Part shown: positions 13,037-25,819 of the stretch, piece by piece
How the letters are laid out: every line of letters begins with the position of its first letter
Position numbering within the stretch: the first letter of the stretch is position 1
Assembly (NCBI RefSeq): GCF_000003605.2
Contig: NW_003150784.1
Span: forward strand, 71,991 to 135,990
DNA: 64,000 nt
Origin: Saccoglossus kowalevskii
Taxonomy: Eukaryota > Hemichordata > Enteropneusta > Harrimaniidae
Direction of reading: 5' to 3'
Translations under genes and position numbers: made by a program
Notes under the pieces: model-generated
What the model was told of the DNA's origin: nothing
What the model saw: only the letters and a program-made list of their open reading frames with translations
The model's database searches: none

Positions 13037-14013
13037 TAAATTTCCTGCAGTTCCACTGCGAATATATTCACTAGTCAGTTGTGTCATCACATTACGTGCT
13101 TAATTATAATGTCATATCTGCCACGTGCGTGGTTTTTAGCGTTTTTTGAACTGTGTTTTTCTTGTTACAATCTCAAATCCGTATCAGGAGACAAAATTAT
13201 GTCAGAGTCAGAACCCTGATACAGATAACTTTTCGGCCACACTAAATTAACAGCTTAACAGTGACATTTAACAGCAAATGCTACGTTCTTTTTTTAAGGT
13301 TAGTTGTATAAAGATCCACAGCTCCATACTTATATTTCTTGTCAGTGTTGTGTCAAATAAATATGTACGTAACAACATGGTTCGAAAGAAAATTATAGAA
13401 ATTGGTTTGCTACTGCAGGCGTGTGTGAATAGTCTAGTCTAGTGATAGGAACACATCTTTATATATGACACAAATGCAGTATTTTAGGATAATAATTTAA
13501 TTTTGTTATTGCATCTTACATTGCTAGCAGTGTACAGCTACTCTTTTCTAATAGAAAATAATAATACAGTTCTGAGAGGGAATTCAAAATCAGTGTGATT
13601 AGTACGTCTATGGTTGGGGCGGAATCATTTGATCAAGTTGTCGTATATATATATTGGCACAGTGAGTCCATCAACACATGAACACAAAGAAAATAATAAT
13701 AAAAAAACAGATTGTGGATGAGTCATGACTGACAACATGAAATTAAACGAACACTTTGATGATAATGATGTCACTGCAATACCAGCATATCCAGGCGATG
13801 AGGAACTGCATGCAGTATGGATAAGGGGTTTGGGTTACCTTTCAGCTTGATTACTAGTAAATTGGGTTTGAAACATTGTTAAAATAATACCAATGTCATA
13901 TTCTTAATGGTTGTGTAATCAACTCCAAAACTCACCATGGACTTTTTGTAGTTGAATAATCAGTCAAATTGAAATTTAATTAAAATATGTGTAGATAATA
14001 TGAGTTACTTCAT

Positions 14014-14268
14014 CATCACCTCATGAATATTCATGAGATTATTTAATTATATCATCACCTCATGAATATTCATGAGATTATTTAATTATGTCATCACCTC
14101 ATGAATATTCATGAGATTATTTAATTATATCATCACCTCATGAATATTCATGAAATTATTTAATTATGTCATCACCTCATGAATATTCATGAGATTATTT
14201 AATTATATCATCGCCTCATGAATATTCGTGAGATTATTTAATTACATCATGACCTCATGAATATTAAT
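14014..14268. repeat. 39-bp tandem array of an 18-bp palindrome, about 6.5 copies
   Basis: Units start at 14014, 14053, 14092, 14131, 14170, 14209 and 14248. Each of the first units carries the perfect palindrome CTCATGAATATTCATGAG followed by an AT-rich spacer with TTTAATTA, a homeodomain-type core. Units differ by single bases (for example GAATATTCGTGAG in the sixth), and the last stops after the left half. Non-coding. Confidence 0.95.
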
Positions 14269-16500
14269 TTAATTGATTGATTGATTCAGAAAAACAAGTA
14301 AACAATTAATGGTGACACACTCAATATTTCAAATGATTTTGACATTGAAATATCTTTCAATTTAGGCCAGGCAGTAAATCTCTTTGGGATTCCAAACAAA
14401 TCACTCAAAAGTCACAACAAACATGAAAACATCTATAGTATATGCTCGCATTTCTGGAATTTTTTTGATGAACCTTTTCATCCAAGCCGATTATGAGTTT
14501 CCATGAATCGGATAGTACTTGTCTTTTTTAATACACAAATACAAAATTGTGCATAAAACAAATGAATATCTAGCAATACCATATCTTATGCTATTATAGT
14601 CGTACAAGCTTAGACCCTATCAAAATTGAAACACTGAAGGATCTGAGAAAGCTGTTCGTTCAACATATCGGCTAATGAAAGCATCCACGAAAGGCCACGA
14701 TGAATTGAAAAAAATCATTCAATAGACAATGTATTAAGGATGTCAGTCTTCTCTACTTATCTTGTATAAGCAAATCTGTGCAGATGTACGGGAAAATAAG
14801 ATTGTATTTCAATGTTAGCATTGTGTCTTGTGATCTGTGGCAGGTAGGAAATAAATTCTGTAACTGGAGACATTTACGTGTAATTTACAGTGTTGAACTT
14901 AAGTGAACTTACTTCCTTAGCACATTCTTTAAGGTTGCTAATGGACTTGTATTAGTCAAAAAACATTTTACTACTAGGTTAGAGTACTCCAGAACTATGT
15001 GTGGCTTTTGCGAATTTGATGCCATTTAATTAAGGGAGTGGAGTAAACAATTTTGCTGATTTGTTGGGAAAATCAATAATTTACAGTTTATAGGGACACA
15101 TTCATAAGATTTTACCAACTTTAGATGTAATTCTAAGCATTTTGAAGGCAATGCAGGGATTAAAAATTGATCTGTACACCCAACACATCATTTGAACTTA
15201 TACATGTAGATATTGTTGAATAAGTTAGTGCATGTTACTATGGTTACTAGACAATTGCGATATAATATAACACTTTCAGTCAAGCACAAGATGTTCTTAT
15301 TGCTATAGGCATGACGATCGCATCTCTGTTATCTTTTATCTGTCTTTCATTTCTTGCTATGACTGAAAAACTAAAGACATGCTCCTGACATTTGGTTGAT
15401 GATGGAGGACGTATTGGCATTATGGACAGGGGAGAGGAGAGAGGGCTGCATAGTCCTTTGGTATGTTCGGGGTTTTAGGTATTATTGAAAGGGTATTTTA
15501 TTTTGTTATGTTCAAAATGGCTGATGTCAAACTTTCTGACTATATTCCTCTCAGTATCCACTTGCTTCCATCAAATATATTTGGTCTAAACCTGTCATAT
15601 TTCTTCTGTTTGGGTAAAAAAACATTAAATGTTGACAAAACTATGGAAAAACATAAAGTGTTTTGTACAAAAAGTAGAAATATTCAAGAGCAAAAAAAAA
15701 TTAACAAGTTAAAAAAAAAGTTTGAAAAAAGTTGAAAAAAAAAACAATGGTGTCTCATACACATTTGCAGTTTTCCTTTCAAAAGGTATACCATTACTAG
15801 TTGAAAAAAATTAGTTGACAGGTTACCAAAGTAGATTAGCCATGATTTACCATCAATGTTTCAATTAGACAAAATTTATTTGATTATATAAGTACTGACG
15901 ATAGTATGTAAAACACTGGAGACCTGTGAAATTGTGAATGGTCGAAAGTTTACTATAAACTAGTGTGAATTTACGAGTTCTTTCTTCTTGGCAGGGGACA
16001 TAATTATGTCTTGAGTGTAGCATATAAATCTGTACGCTTATAGTAGTTTGTATAAAATTAAAGAAGAAAATCGATGCACAGAGACTTTATTTTATTTTGC
16101 CACCCCTGAACAATCTGTTTGCACTGCCCATTGAGGCTGATTAGGAAAAAAAACAAAACTTTTTTTGAAGTTTATGTACTTGAATACAGAGCAATTTATG
16201 AAGGCATTAATGTTTTTTATGTAAAAAAAATTCATAAATGTTTTCTATATTTCAAATGACAACTTGAGCAGTCACAATGCCTAAGTGGCTGCAGATTCCT
16301 GTACATGATAGTAAATCTGCCAATGACTGGAGGAAACCTGCAAAGATTCATGGGTAATGGTCATTACCTAATTGCTTCTGTAGCCAATGAAATCATCATC
16401 TTTAGATTTGAATGAAGGTCTTACAAAATAAATGTTTTATAGCTTTTTATATAAATTTACATTAAAAAAAACTATGCCCTCATGAAATATGTGATTTTCT
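14269..16500. other. AT-rich, CpG-poor stretch, no gene recognised
   Basis: No exon with recognised homology. A 90-codon frame at 15463-15735 ends in poly-lysine encoded by A-runs and is taken as chance. Confidence 0.5.
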
Positions 16501-16870
16501 GTTCAACTGCGAGATCTCGCGAGATGCATGAAACATGCGTGTCGAACGTCTGTCGCAAAAATCGAACGATTTGATTTTGAACTCTAACTTCTTTATTTTG
16601 TAACTCACATCGACCGGCCAATCTTCGACAGAGGAATATTGCTTTTGAATACCCTCACTTAATCAAAATTGTCTATCATCAAATGTGTACAGCACATTAT
16701 TAAGCATGGAAATGCTCCGCAAAATATTTTCGCGTTTGTCGAATCCCACGCGATGTTTGACGCCACTACGACCCTATGACCTTTGTTTGTCCTGTTTTCA
16801 CGTTCGATTTCACGCATAACACGTGATTCTCGCAGTGAACGGAAAATGGTCTATTCAGCGTCAACTTTTT
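16501..16870. promoter_or_regulatory. Isolated CpG-rich block with TCTCGCGAGA element
   Basis: I count 27 CpG in 16501-16860, against about 2 per 300 bp in the nearby CpG-poor sequence. At 16514-16525 is the perfect palindrome ATCTCGCGAGAT; its core TCTCGCGAGA is the CpG-island promoter motif bound in vertebrates by BANP and earlier assigned to Kaiso. A CACGTG E-box lies near 16820 and a TGACCTTTG nuclear-receptor-like site near 16777. The block may be an unmethylated promoter of an unseen transcript or an alternative promoter of the downstream ADAMTS-like gene. A young CpG-rich insertion is the alternative. No exon could be identified on either strand. Confidence 0.45.
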
Positions 16871-19800
16871 ATTATTACCGGGTATATTTAAAATTAAAAT
16901 GTGTCACAGTGTTGTGCAGCACTTATTTGTTTTATGTGTAAACAAGGTATTTCACATGTATTGTGATGTATTTAAATGTACACCAGTTTCTCTTAATAGC
17001 GCATCTTGTTGGTAACATTGTCACAAAAGTGAGCTAGTATTGATCAGTAAGCCATAATTATTATCATACAGTTGCAGACTGGTTGGCATAACTGTAAACA
17101 TTCAACATTAAAGTGCAATGACCTATATATCACATGGGACCCATAGCGAATATGAGGGCATGTGTTGTCTGTAACATTAAATTACTATACACATTTTTTC
17201 ACTGTGAAGTAGTGATACTACATGTACGAGAAAAAAAAAGTTGCTCATATTTTTGGAAATGAAGCCAAAGTTCTACTTTTTACAAATCTCTGCTAATGAT
17301 GTCTAGACACAGGTTTAAAAGCATTACAACCCAGCAGTGTCGCTACAGGAGATATTTGTTTTCCTCCGCGGAGAACCAAAATAAAAAACATGACATATAC
17401 CGGTAGCATCTACATTAGGAACACAGATGTGGTGTAAATCTGGATGAAAAAAAATCACAGAACATGCAGAGTGTGAAATGTTAAAAAATTCAGAGCTCTG
17501 ACCTTGGTGTCAGGATACGTATAAATATAATTTTACTCTGTCATTCAATATACCACGTAACCGCTGTCCATCTTTGGTATACAGAGTATATTTTACTGAT
17601 AGGTGATGATCTCTTGCTTTGATTTATATTTTGTTGTGTAACCTGAATTGCAAAAAAGTTCATAAAAAACGTTCCAGGGTGGTGCAAACTATGCAGCAAT
17701 TTCGAAAAAAAAGAAAAGATGTAAACTCAAGGAGAGATTATTGATTGAACTTTTCATGTACCCATGATGCAATGCAAATGCTACTGTTCTTTGATGATAG
17801 ATTTTTTCCCAGCATTATATAGTAACCAAGAACGCCGGCATGTTTCAGCCATTTTTGTTGAAAAGTGCATTCATGGTTTATACCATAGTTTATCATAAAC
17901 TTACTTATTACAAACTACAGTAACACATTTCAATTTCTGACAGCTTTGAGTAGTCCAATCAGAAGCAAATTTGCTTCAATTGTCTAGAATTTGACAACTA
18001 ATATAAAGTACATATACTTTTCCCAGTAACTAGTGATTTCCAATGTACTTTATTTAGAAGTTATAAAACGTCACAGTATTAGGGTACTAGGGTATTAAGT
18101 ATTAGGGCAGAAACTGGCGCATTAATGTGTTGACAACTTTGGTTTTGCATGCATGACTAAACAGATCTACAATAGGATACTTCTCTAAAAAACATGTTTT
18201 TAAGTTTATAAGGTTTTTATGTGTGCTAGTTTGTATTAATTGGGCATCTGCACATGCTAAAAACCTAACTTGTCATGCTTGTTTCAAAATGCCAAATTGG
18301 TTTGATGCATATTAGTGTCATCTTATTCTTAGCCTATATTGTGGTTATTAGTTTGATTCACTGTTGAAATAAACAACATTTTCTCTTCCCTTTTAGAAAA
18401 ATATAAACTAGTCCGCTAAGTATTGCGTCCCTTTTTAATATATTAATACAACTTACTGCAAATTGCCTTCAAAATGCTTGTTATATCGTATGTTTTTTTT
18501 TTCAAACTGGTGTCAAAATTTTAGTCTAACAGAAACATTGCGCAATAGTTAATTTCTTTGTGTGCAAATACAGCTGACAGATTAGCCTCATGACCCGCAA
18601 ACCAAAATCTATTCAAATGCATTAGACTGTGTTCACTTAGAAATCATGCATCCTGGTTATGAGAATCTATGAATTAACACTTTGTTTAGCATAGAACAAT
18701 ACTACATAATGCAAATTATACAGCGTGTACCTGAGGTGACCAAAAAAAACAAAAACGTAAAGTGTTGGGGTAAATACAAATTTTACGATTCATTGTTCAA
18801 CATGCGCATTAGCGTTTTTCAAACACGTTTCTGCTTTCTCCATATTTGTTGGCTGTATCGCCATATATGGTCATGACATCCATGTTTTTTGGTGGTATAT
18901 CCATATTTGGTGGCGATATTTCTGTATAAGATAATAACATCCATATTTGCTGATGGTGGTATGTATTTGATTTTGGATGGTCTATTACACTTTCCAGTCT
19001 ATTCAGTTACCACATTCATGATAATGATTATTCTATGTGCAATACTTGGTAAACATGCTTAAGTGACATCATCTCTATTATGCGAGTGTCACGTACTTCT
19101 CCTTGTACACGTTATCACCAATTACGCATAGCTGTGTAGTCTTGTACTGAACGATATACTGAGCTTTAATCATCATTTCAAGTGGTTTGGAGAGTCAATT
19201 TGTGTTTAATATATACCTCTATGTCCTTGGTTCTAATTCCATTGATTGACTATTCAAGATATTGTTAGCACGTTCTCAAACTATTATATAGTATATTATC
19301 AGAGTAGATTGAATATAATATCTTAAAATCATAACAGTTAATTTGTGTGTAGTTTTATTCTGTATGTGGTCGCCTCATTCTCATGCGTGTGCATGCTATT
19401 TCAATGTCGCAAATACTTACGAGTGTGGTACCAGAACAAACAGTACAGTCCGAACATAACTTAACTTCCAAACTGACTTTGCCTTTCCAAGTATCAATGT
19501 CATCAACTTTTTCAACTTATTCTAATAGGTAGTATTTACCTATGTTACTTAGACATATTTAGGCAGATTACCGTACTCTGCACAATTGACATATATTCTA
19601 TTTCAGGCTAGAAATCTAGTTTTATGCCAGCTTGAAGCTATCTAAAGGTTATGTTATTCTTAGACCATACAATAGCTTAATTCTAGCTAGGGGTTTCTAT
19701 AAATGCAGTTAATTAAAACCCCTGATATGCAATCACACAATGCATTTCCTCCACAATCCAGTGAATTTAAAATCTAGTTAATGTCTGTGCAAAAGCAAAT

Positions 19801-20306
19801 CCATTAAAGCTATACCCTATGGATATTTCTTCTTGTGACCTGATCACCTTGCTAGTAACGCAAGATGGTGGACCATATATCCGTATTACACGGGTCGGTA
19901 TGCTACTGTGATCTCAACAGTTTATCAAGTTATGCATTCTTACAATGCAATGACAACTAAAACAACTTCACAGTCTAGTCCTTGATCACTGTGTTTAATT
20001 TAGAATACCATGCTTAAATTTACTGTTAATTTGCGCGTACATAAATGTACTATGTAAATGTAAGATGTGGCTTGTTGTTTTAAATCGTGTTGATTTATTG
20101 AAGGTGTACAATGTAATATTTACAATAATAGACTAAACATCTTGACTTTATGACTTCATGACATCTGTTTCCGTTAGATACCTACTTCCCTTATAAATAA
20201 CAGAAAACTCAATACTTTTTATCTGATCTAATCTTTATTTGGTTAATTTGTGAAAATAATAAATTGGAATATCTTGTTGGTTTAAATTATCTATATAAAC
20301 AGGATA
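16871..20306. other. AT-rich stretch, no gene recognised
   Basis: No coding exon recognised. At 18838-18960 a short degenerate repeat built on CCATATTTG(G/T)TGG occurs about four times. Nothing else could be assigned. Confidence 0.5.
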
Positions 20307-20749
20307 TACCATATTTCCTCTATTAGGCCAGACTTTTTTTATTCCTTGTTTCTCGAGTTTTATAAGGCAATTTTTTTGAGGAGGGCGGAAAAAAAATAAA
20401 ATTAATTCTTTTTTCCTTTAGATTTGCGTGATTCTCAAAGAACTGTAAGTGAGATCATTGATCGAAGAGAAGAAATGAAATAAAATTTTATTCCATGTAT
20501 AACCTTGTTTCTCATCTGCGCGAGACTTTGGTGCTTTGATCATGATACTCCCACGAAAATGCAACTTGGGTTTGTTATGCGGCGGGCATAGTTTTTTTAG
20601 CAATTTTTTGCACTTACAAGTCGGCTGGCGCGAGAAATTACACTGAAATAAAATTTTATTTTTATTTCATTTTCGGCTCTTGTTCATTCGGCGGGTTTGC
20701 GAAACAAAGGATAACAAAAGTCTGGCCTTAGAAGCACATCTCCAATAGA
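20307..20749. mobile_element. Host MITE fragment split by a younger insertion
   Basis: Left piece 20307-20325 starts TACCATATTTCCTCTATTA. The right piece resumes at 20731 with GAAGCACATCTCCAATAG. Joined, they match the ends of the elements at 24235-24302 (reverse) and 49470-49622 (either end). The join site is occupied by the element at 20326-20727. Confidence 0.7.
20326..20727. mobile_element. PIF/Harbinger-like MITE with TTA target duplication
   Basis: Ends GGCCAGACTTTT and AAAAGTCTGGCC are perfect inverted repeats over 12 bp, with weaker pairing further in. TTA flanks both sides (20323-20325 and 20728-20730). A 3-bp TTA/TAA duplication and GG-starting ends are typical of PIF/Harbinger. 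The 402-bp interior has no transposase frame, so it is non-autonomous. Superfamily assignment is inference from ends and duplication only. Confidence 0.65.
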
Positions 20750-20932
20750 AATTCTTCAATATTTCTGGAAATAAATCCTAATTTTGGGGCAAACTGAAAA
20801 AAAATTGTTCAATTATCAGTTTTTACTCAAAAAGTTCAGCTACTTTTGTTCCAATCTTTAGATGGAAGTGCAGACTAGAAACACGACTATTTTGTAAATT
20901 TGTGATGAAAAGAGGGAACTGTTCTTAACATA
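20750..20932 (-). mobile_element. Truncated copy of the CACCACCAG-end MITE family
   Basis: The sequence follows the family interior in reverse orientation: AATATTTCTGGAAAT, AATTTTGGGG, TTTTTACTCAAAAA, GCAGACTA, TGATGAAAAGAGGGAACTG. Both terminal repeats are missing or degraded. It abuts the host MITE fragment. Confidence 0.65.
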
Positions 20933-22925
20933 AATGTATGTGCTTTTAATAGAGAAAATACAGTATCTCCTTTATGAGCTAAAAGGAGGTATAACTGTTG
21001 ATGTCATCTGAAAGAGCATTTTCAGAATCTGTCTATCCGATTCCATGGTGATGATACATCTATCTTTATACTGTTTTAATATAAGTAGAATTATGTTTTT
21101 TCAGTCAACTCAAAGAACACCTAAATATCCATAACATTTTATTGTGTCTTTAAGGTAGATAGATACTTTAACCATAAATTACCAATGTTTCCAATCCGGA
21201 AAATCAATCACAGCCACTTTAATTGTCCCAAATTTTACAAATAATCACAAAAATGTTTTGTTTTTTTTGATGAAAATAGCATCACATTTAATTATAATAA
21301 ATACAGCCTTAAAATGTGTGAGTTAACACATAAACAAAATTCATAATGATAGATACCAATACTTGTACTAATATATAGAATACAGAATATAAAGAATTCC
21401 CAAGAAAATAGCAAATGAAATGTTTTTCTTATTGTTAGCACATGCTTTACTCTTAAATAAATAAAAGGCAACTCTCCAGTTAAGTTCCCAGAACTTTATT
21501 AAGTATTTTTGCGTAAAAGAAAATGTTTTTGTTTGACCAGTTTACATAACAACATGTACTGCATGGAGAATGCCTGGATAGAGCCAACATTAAATCATTT
21601 TCATCTCGTTAAATTTTCTTCAGTTATTTCTCACTGTTAATAGCTTTACAGTTATTAAAATTTAGTGTCTAAAACAAATAACAAGACACGTTGGAATGAC
21701 ATCAGCAAGGTATTGATTAACCATAATGATGTTATGACCTGTACTTGATTCAAATTTGAGTAAATTTTCTATAATGTTCACATAATTTTGAACCAAACAG
21801 ACAAAATGTGACATTGTTTCTAGTTTTTGAAGAAGCATTTTGAAATTTTCAAAAAATTTCATGTGAAAAATGCAGACTATAAATGATATCGTTTTGTGGA
21901 AGTTGATGTTAGTGCTGAAAGGATTATAATCAACTTCTTCTGGTGACTTTAAAATTGCTTGAGTGCTGTTTAAGCTGGCACCCCCCACCTTTGCAACTAC
22001 ATGTTAGTACTTGTATGTATATTCCATTCCACTATGACCAATATCTCATTAGTGACATTTTCTATCTCTAGTGCACACTACCATCATCTTTGTTTTCCAG
22101 GGTTCCACGTCATAAAGAATTATCACTAACGTATATATTTGTGACCTAGAGCCGCTTGCAGTGAAATTTAACCTGCAAAAAGAGGCAAACATTTGCTGGA
22201 ACATATTCAAGTATTTTTATGTCATTTTGTAGGGAGATAAACAAGTTTGTGCCAAGACTGACTGTCATACATCTGATCTTTTAAGTGAATGATTATTGGT
22301 AGATGATGAATGATGTATGTGAGTTCCTCATCTGTTGGTAATTTGCTTCTTGTATTTACCCTCATTGACAGACATATGAGCTTTTTTTCTCATTTATATT
22401 TCACCAGACCTATGAGCAGAGACCTCTTTTAATTATAATTCACCTTGTAATTAGGAAAAGTGGAAAATTGCAACCGTGTTTGAATGGGAAAAAATTCAGG
22501 TCATAAGACGAGATTCAGACAATAAGTTGTCTGAGGATGAAAAACATGGATTTTAGCTGTAATACTTGTTTGCAATCGCCCTGCTAGACTCTTTCTAGAT
22601 ATTGTTGAACCCTGGATAGCACAAATAGATTTATAGTGAAGCAGGATTTAAATTACTGGCTGCGACATAAAATATATATTCAGTAATTAGAACATAACAT
22701 ACATACTGGCTGTAGTAGGCGACACCCATTGTTTTGCAGAATGTATGAATCAGGCGCCTGTGAATGTATTTGTAAATGTAAAAAAAAAACTACCCTTTTC
22801 GCATATGTACGTGTCAGCAAATTATACCCTGTAATGGTCACATGACATATGAATCAATTGATTTGTTGGACGCGATAAAAGAGCAGGGCATGCATGATGC
22901 ATGACATAACTGGGAAAAACTCGGA
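20933..22925. other. AT-rich, CpG-poor stretch, no gene recognised
   Basis: Nothing recognisable. A 108-codon minus frame at 21662-21988 has no domain and is judged chance. Confidence 0.5.
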
Positions 22926-23251
22926 AAAATCCTACCACAGTCATTTTATTTCTGCTACTGTTTTTGATCATTTTCAAAACTTTTACCTTTGTAAGTGCAT
23001 TAGATATTTAAATTTGACAATTTATACCCCTACATTTATATTGTGCCTGGGCAAAATATGTAGAAAAACACTATGCAATATGAAATATGAAAAATCCTAC
23101 CACAGTCATTTTATTTCTGCTACTGTTTTTGATCATTTTCAAAACTTTTTCCTTGGTAAGTGCATTAGATATTTAAACTTGACAATTTATACCTCTACAT
23201 TCATATTGGGCCTGGCCAAAATATGTAAAAAAACACTATGCAATATGAAAT
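22926..23251. repeat. Tandem duplication of a 161-bp segment
   Basis: Copy 1 (22926-23086) and copy 2 (23091-23251) begin AAAATCCTACCACAG and end CAATATGAAAT, differing at scattered bases. The offset is 165 bp, a multiple of three, so an open frame of 128 codons runs through both copies. The repeated peptide has no recognised domain, so I do not call a gene. Confidence 0.93.
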
Positions 23252-23880
23252 TGCATATGATCTTTAAATTCAAGTTATGAAATTTATGAGGGCGTTATGA
23301 TGATGCACGGGAGCACTATTTGCTGGTTTTACTTATAGTACAGGTGGATATACTGTATACATACTGCAGGATGATTGCAAAACCATTAAAATCCAGTACA
23401 TGCCTAGCTATACAGAGTATTACACTGAGTTAACCTGAAAATTAATGCTTTTTTATCCATTTCACCATAAATTTAAATCTTAAATCAACAGTTAATGGGT
23501 CCCAAAATAATTTTTTTCATGTATTTTGAGGTTACTCTGAATTTCGTTAATTATCTCATGAAAAAAAAGGTGAGAAGTCATGTAATTATTTGTCACAATC
23601 AAGATGTCGGCCATTTTGCCAAAACCATAGATATTTTTATCAACAAATTTTGCTGTATTTTATAAAACGTCTTTGATTTCACCCATCTATTTCACTAGAG
23701 GGCGCTATACTTATATGGATTGTCTGTTCCACAACCTTTCATCAAATGTACCTGAAAGCACTTCAAATATGCTTTTCATTACCCGCTGTGTTGTGGCATT
23801 TTCCAATGTGTATACATTTGTAAACATAATGCAATTGTGATATAAATTCAAACTTGGAGTGTGTGTGTCCATAATACATG

Positions 23881-24083
23881 TACTGTGAACCATTTAATTT
23901 CCAAAGCTAGAAATTTTTCGTGATTTTATAGCATTCGTGAAGACAAAAATTTCATGAATGCCATTGTGACACTTGGCGTCGTAGTGCCCCCGGGAAATTT
24001 CCACTGCTAGAAAAATTTGTGGTTTTTACCGACTTGCGAAATTCCTAAAAATTTGTCACTCGCAAAATTAAAGCGAGGTACAG
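23881..24083. mobile_element. MITE, TACTGT(A/G)AACC...TTTAATTT family
   Basis: It starts TACTGTGAACCATTTAATTT and ends AAATTAAAGCGAGGTACAG, so the ends are imperfect inverted repeats. A second full copy is at 34263-34443, and a degraded relative lies near 45820-45985. About 200 bp, non-coding. Confidence 0.6.
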
Positions 24084-24234
24084 CTAGGTGCATACAAGAT
24101 CTGACATGACGACCGGTAGATTTATATGGTTTTGGTGATACTGTATTTCTTCTACTAGAATTGTATGTGCTTATACATATTACAGGTGTGTTGCTATGGG
24201 GAAATAAATCATATTTTAATGATTTATTATACAA

Positions 24235-24302
24235 CACATGCAATTTTGGTTTATAAGTGCTTCTATCGGAGATGCGCTTCAAATAGAAAAAATATGGTAC
24301 CA
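24235..24302 (-). mobile_element. End fragment of the TACCATATTT...TCTATTAGAAGC family
   Basis: Read on the minus strand: TACCATATTTTTTCTATTTG then AAGCGCATCTCCGATAGAAG. It shows the same end as the 20307 and 49470 elements and supplies the uninterrupted version of the sequence split at 20325/20731. Confidence 0.6.
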
Positions 24303-25819
24303 ATAAATTCAGTGATAAAAAGTACTAAAATTAACGACCGTATTCTGCCATCATCATTCCACCTTTAATAGCCAGCATTGAATGGTATCACATTGTCGTA
24401 TTAGGTGGAATTAATCTTGTTCTCCAGTTATCATGTGTCTTTTATGACCTGGAATTAATTTGACTTGTTTATACAACCAGTCTCTCGAATGGTTTATACT
24501 GATCTAAACTAATTTGGCTTCAACATTTATGGACCAAGAAGAAATATAAAAAAGAGAGTGCACCCTTGATTTTAAATGATGAGTCACTGTACACAAAGAT
24601 TTGCTGTGACACTAATTCCCTCGTGTAACAGAAAATTTTCTTTAGAAAATCATACATTTTACTATTCTGAGTAAGATGTAGCTTGGGCCATGCATAGGTG
24701 CCATAATTTCACTTTGGGACAAGTTGCAAGACCTTAAACAATCTGAATCAGCAGGACATAGGGAATCTTTGCAATTTTACCTTAATATTTATTATGTTTT
24801 TTTCTTATCTGGTGCAACATGAACCAAAAACTTTCTGAGAATTACTCGGAGAGTCAGTTAGCAAGATAACTGTCCTCATACTTCTCAGAACTGGTGTGAA
24901 TGTATTGGTGGGCATTTCACAACACTTTAATTATTCGTCCACTACTCCTTACATGGATATGGTGAGTGAAGCAATAAAAATGTTTCTGACTACTACTAGT
25001 TATAACAAATATTTCTTTTCGGGCTTTGATCTTTGATTGCATTTGTAGCATAAATAAACAATTACCAAACAGTTGGGTCTATTGAAGACATATGATCCTA
25101 CTACATAAACATTTATATAAAGTTATGACAGGCAAATATTCCTTGAAGGGGTCTGGAAGTGTTTCTGGTATTTGCAGTTGCTGATTACCAACAGATAATT
25201 TGTCACAAAACAGAAGCCATCATGCTAATAAATGATCATTTGACTTCTATCTAATCAATCTGATTTTTGCATTCCTTTTTACAGAGACTTAGGGTGTTCT
25301 TTTCTTTGAATACCTATCATTCTGAAGATTATTATTATTATTATTTTTGAGTCAATGCAGAGTTGTTTAAAAGAGTGTGCCTGATTGGCTACCCAACCCT
25401 AACACCTAACAGTCTGACCAATCAGAAAGCAGCTTATTTGTGGAAAGTTTTTTTTCTGAATGAGTTAAACAAGTCTTGCACCTTTGACCACCAAAACTTT
25501 TGTCACCTTATACAAGTATTTTTTTTTTTTATCTTTTAAAAATGTTGTTCAAGCCCTTTATCTAATGAAATACATAAAATTGTCCAAAAATGTTGGGCTG
25601 AATTTTTGGCGAGAAAGAATTGTGGAATTCAAAAGGTTTATATTAATAGTCTGATGTAACCAGTTGAGTTGTTGTAGTTACACAAACGATTTTTGGTATT
25701 TCTACAAGATCTCGCATTATGAGTGTAATGATTTGATCTTGAGCTTGAATTTCTTTTTTTTGTAGTTGAATGTCAAAAATACTGATCGAGAGTTTCAAAT
25801 GTGTATAGCACATTCTAAT
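24303..25819. other. AT-rich stretch, no gene recognised
   Basis: No coding exon, RNA gene or clear repeat identified. Confidence 0.5.

Noticed and set aside
14014-14268. CRISPR-like array (palindromic repeats at regular spacing)
   Set aside because: The spacers are the same sequence in every unit and the genome is animal; it is a tandem repeat.
21662-21988. 108-codon minus frame
   Set aside because: No domain, AT-rich composition, no splice or promoter support.
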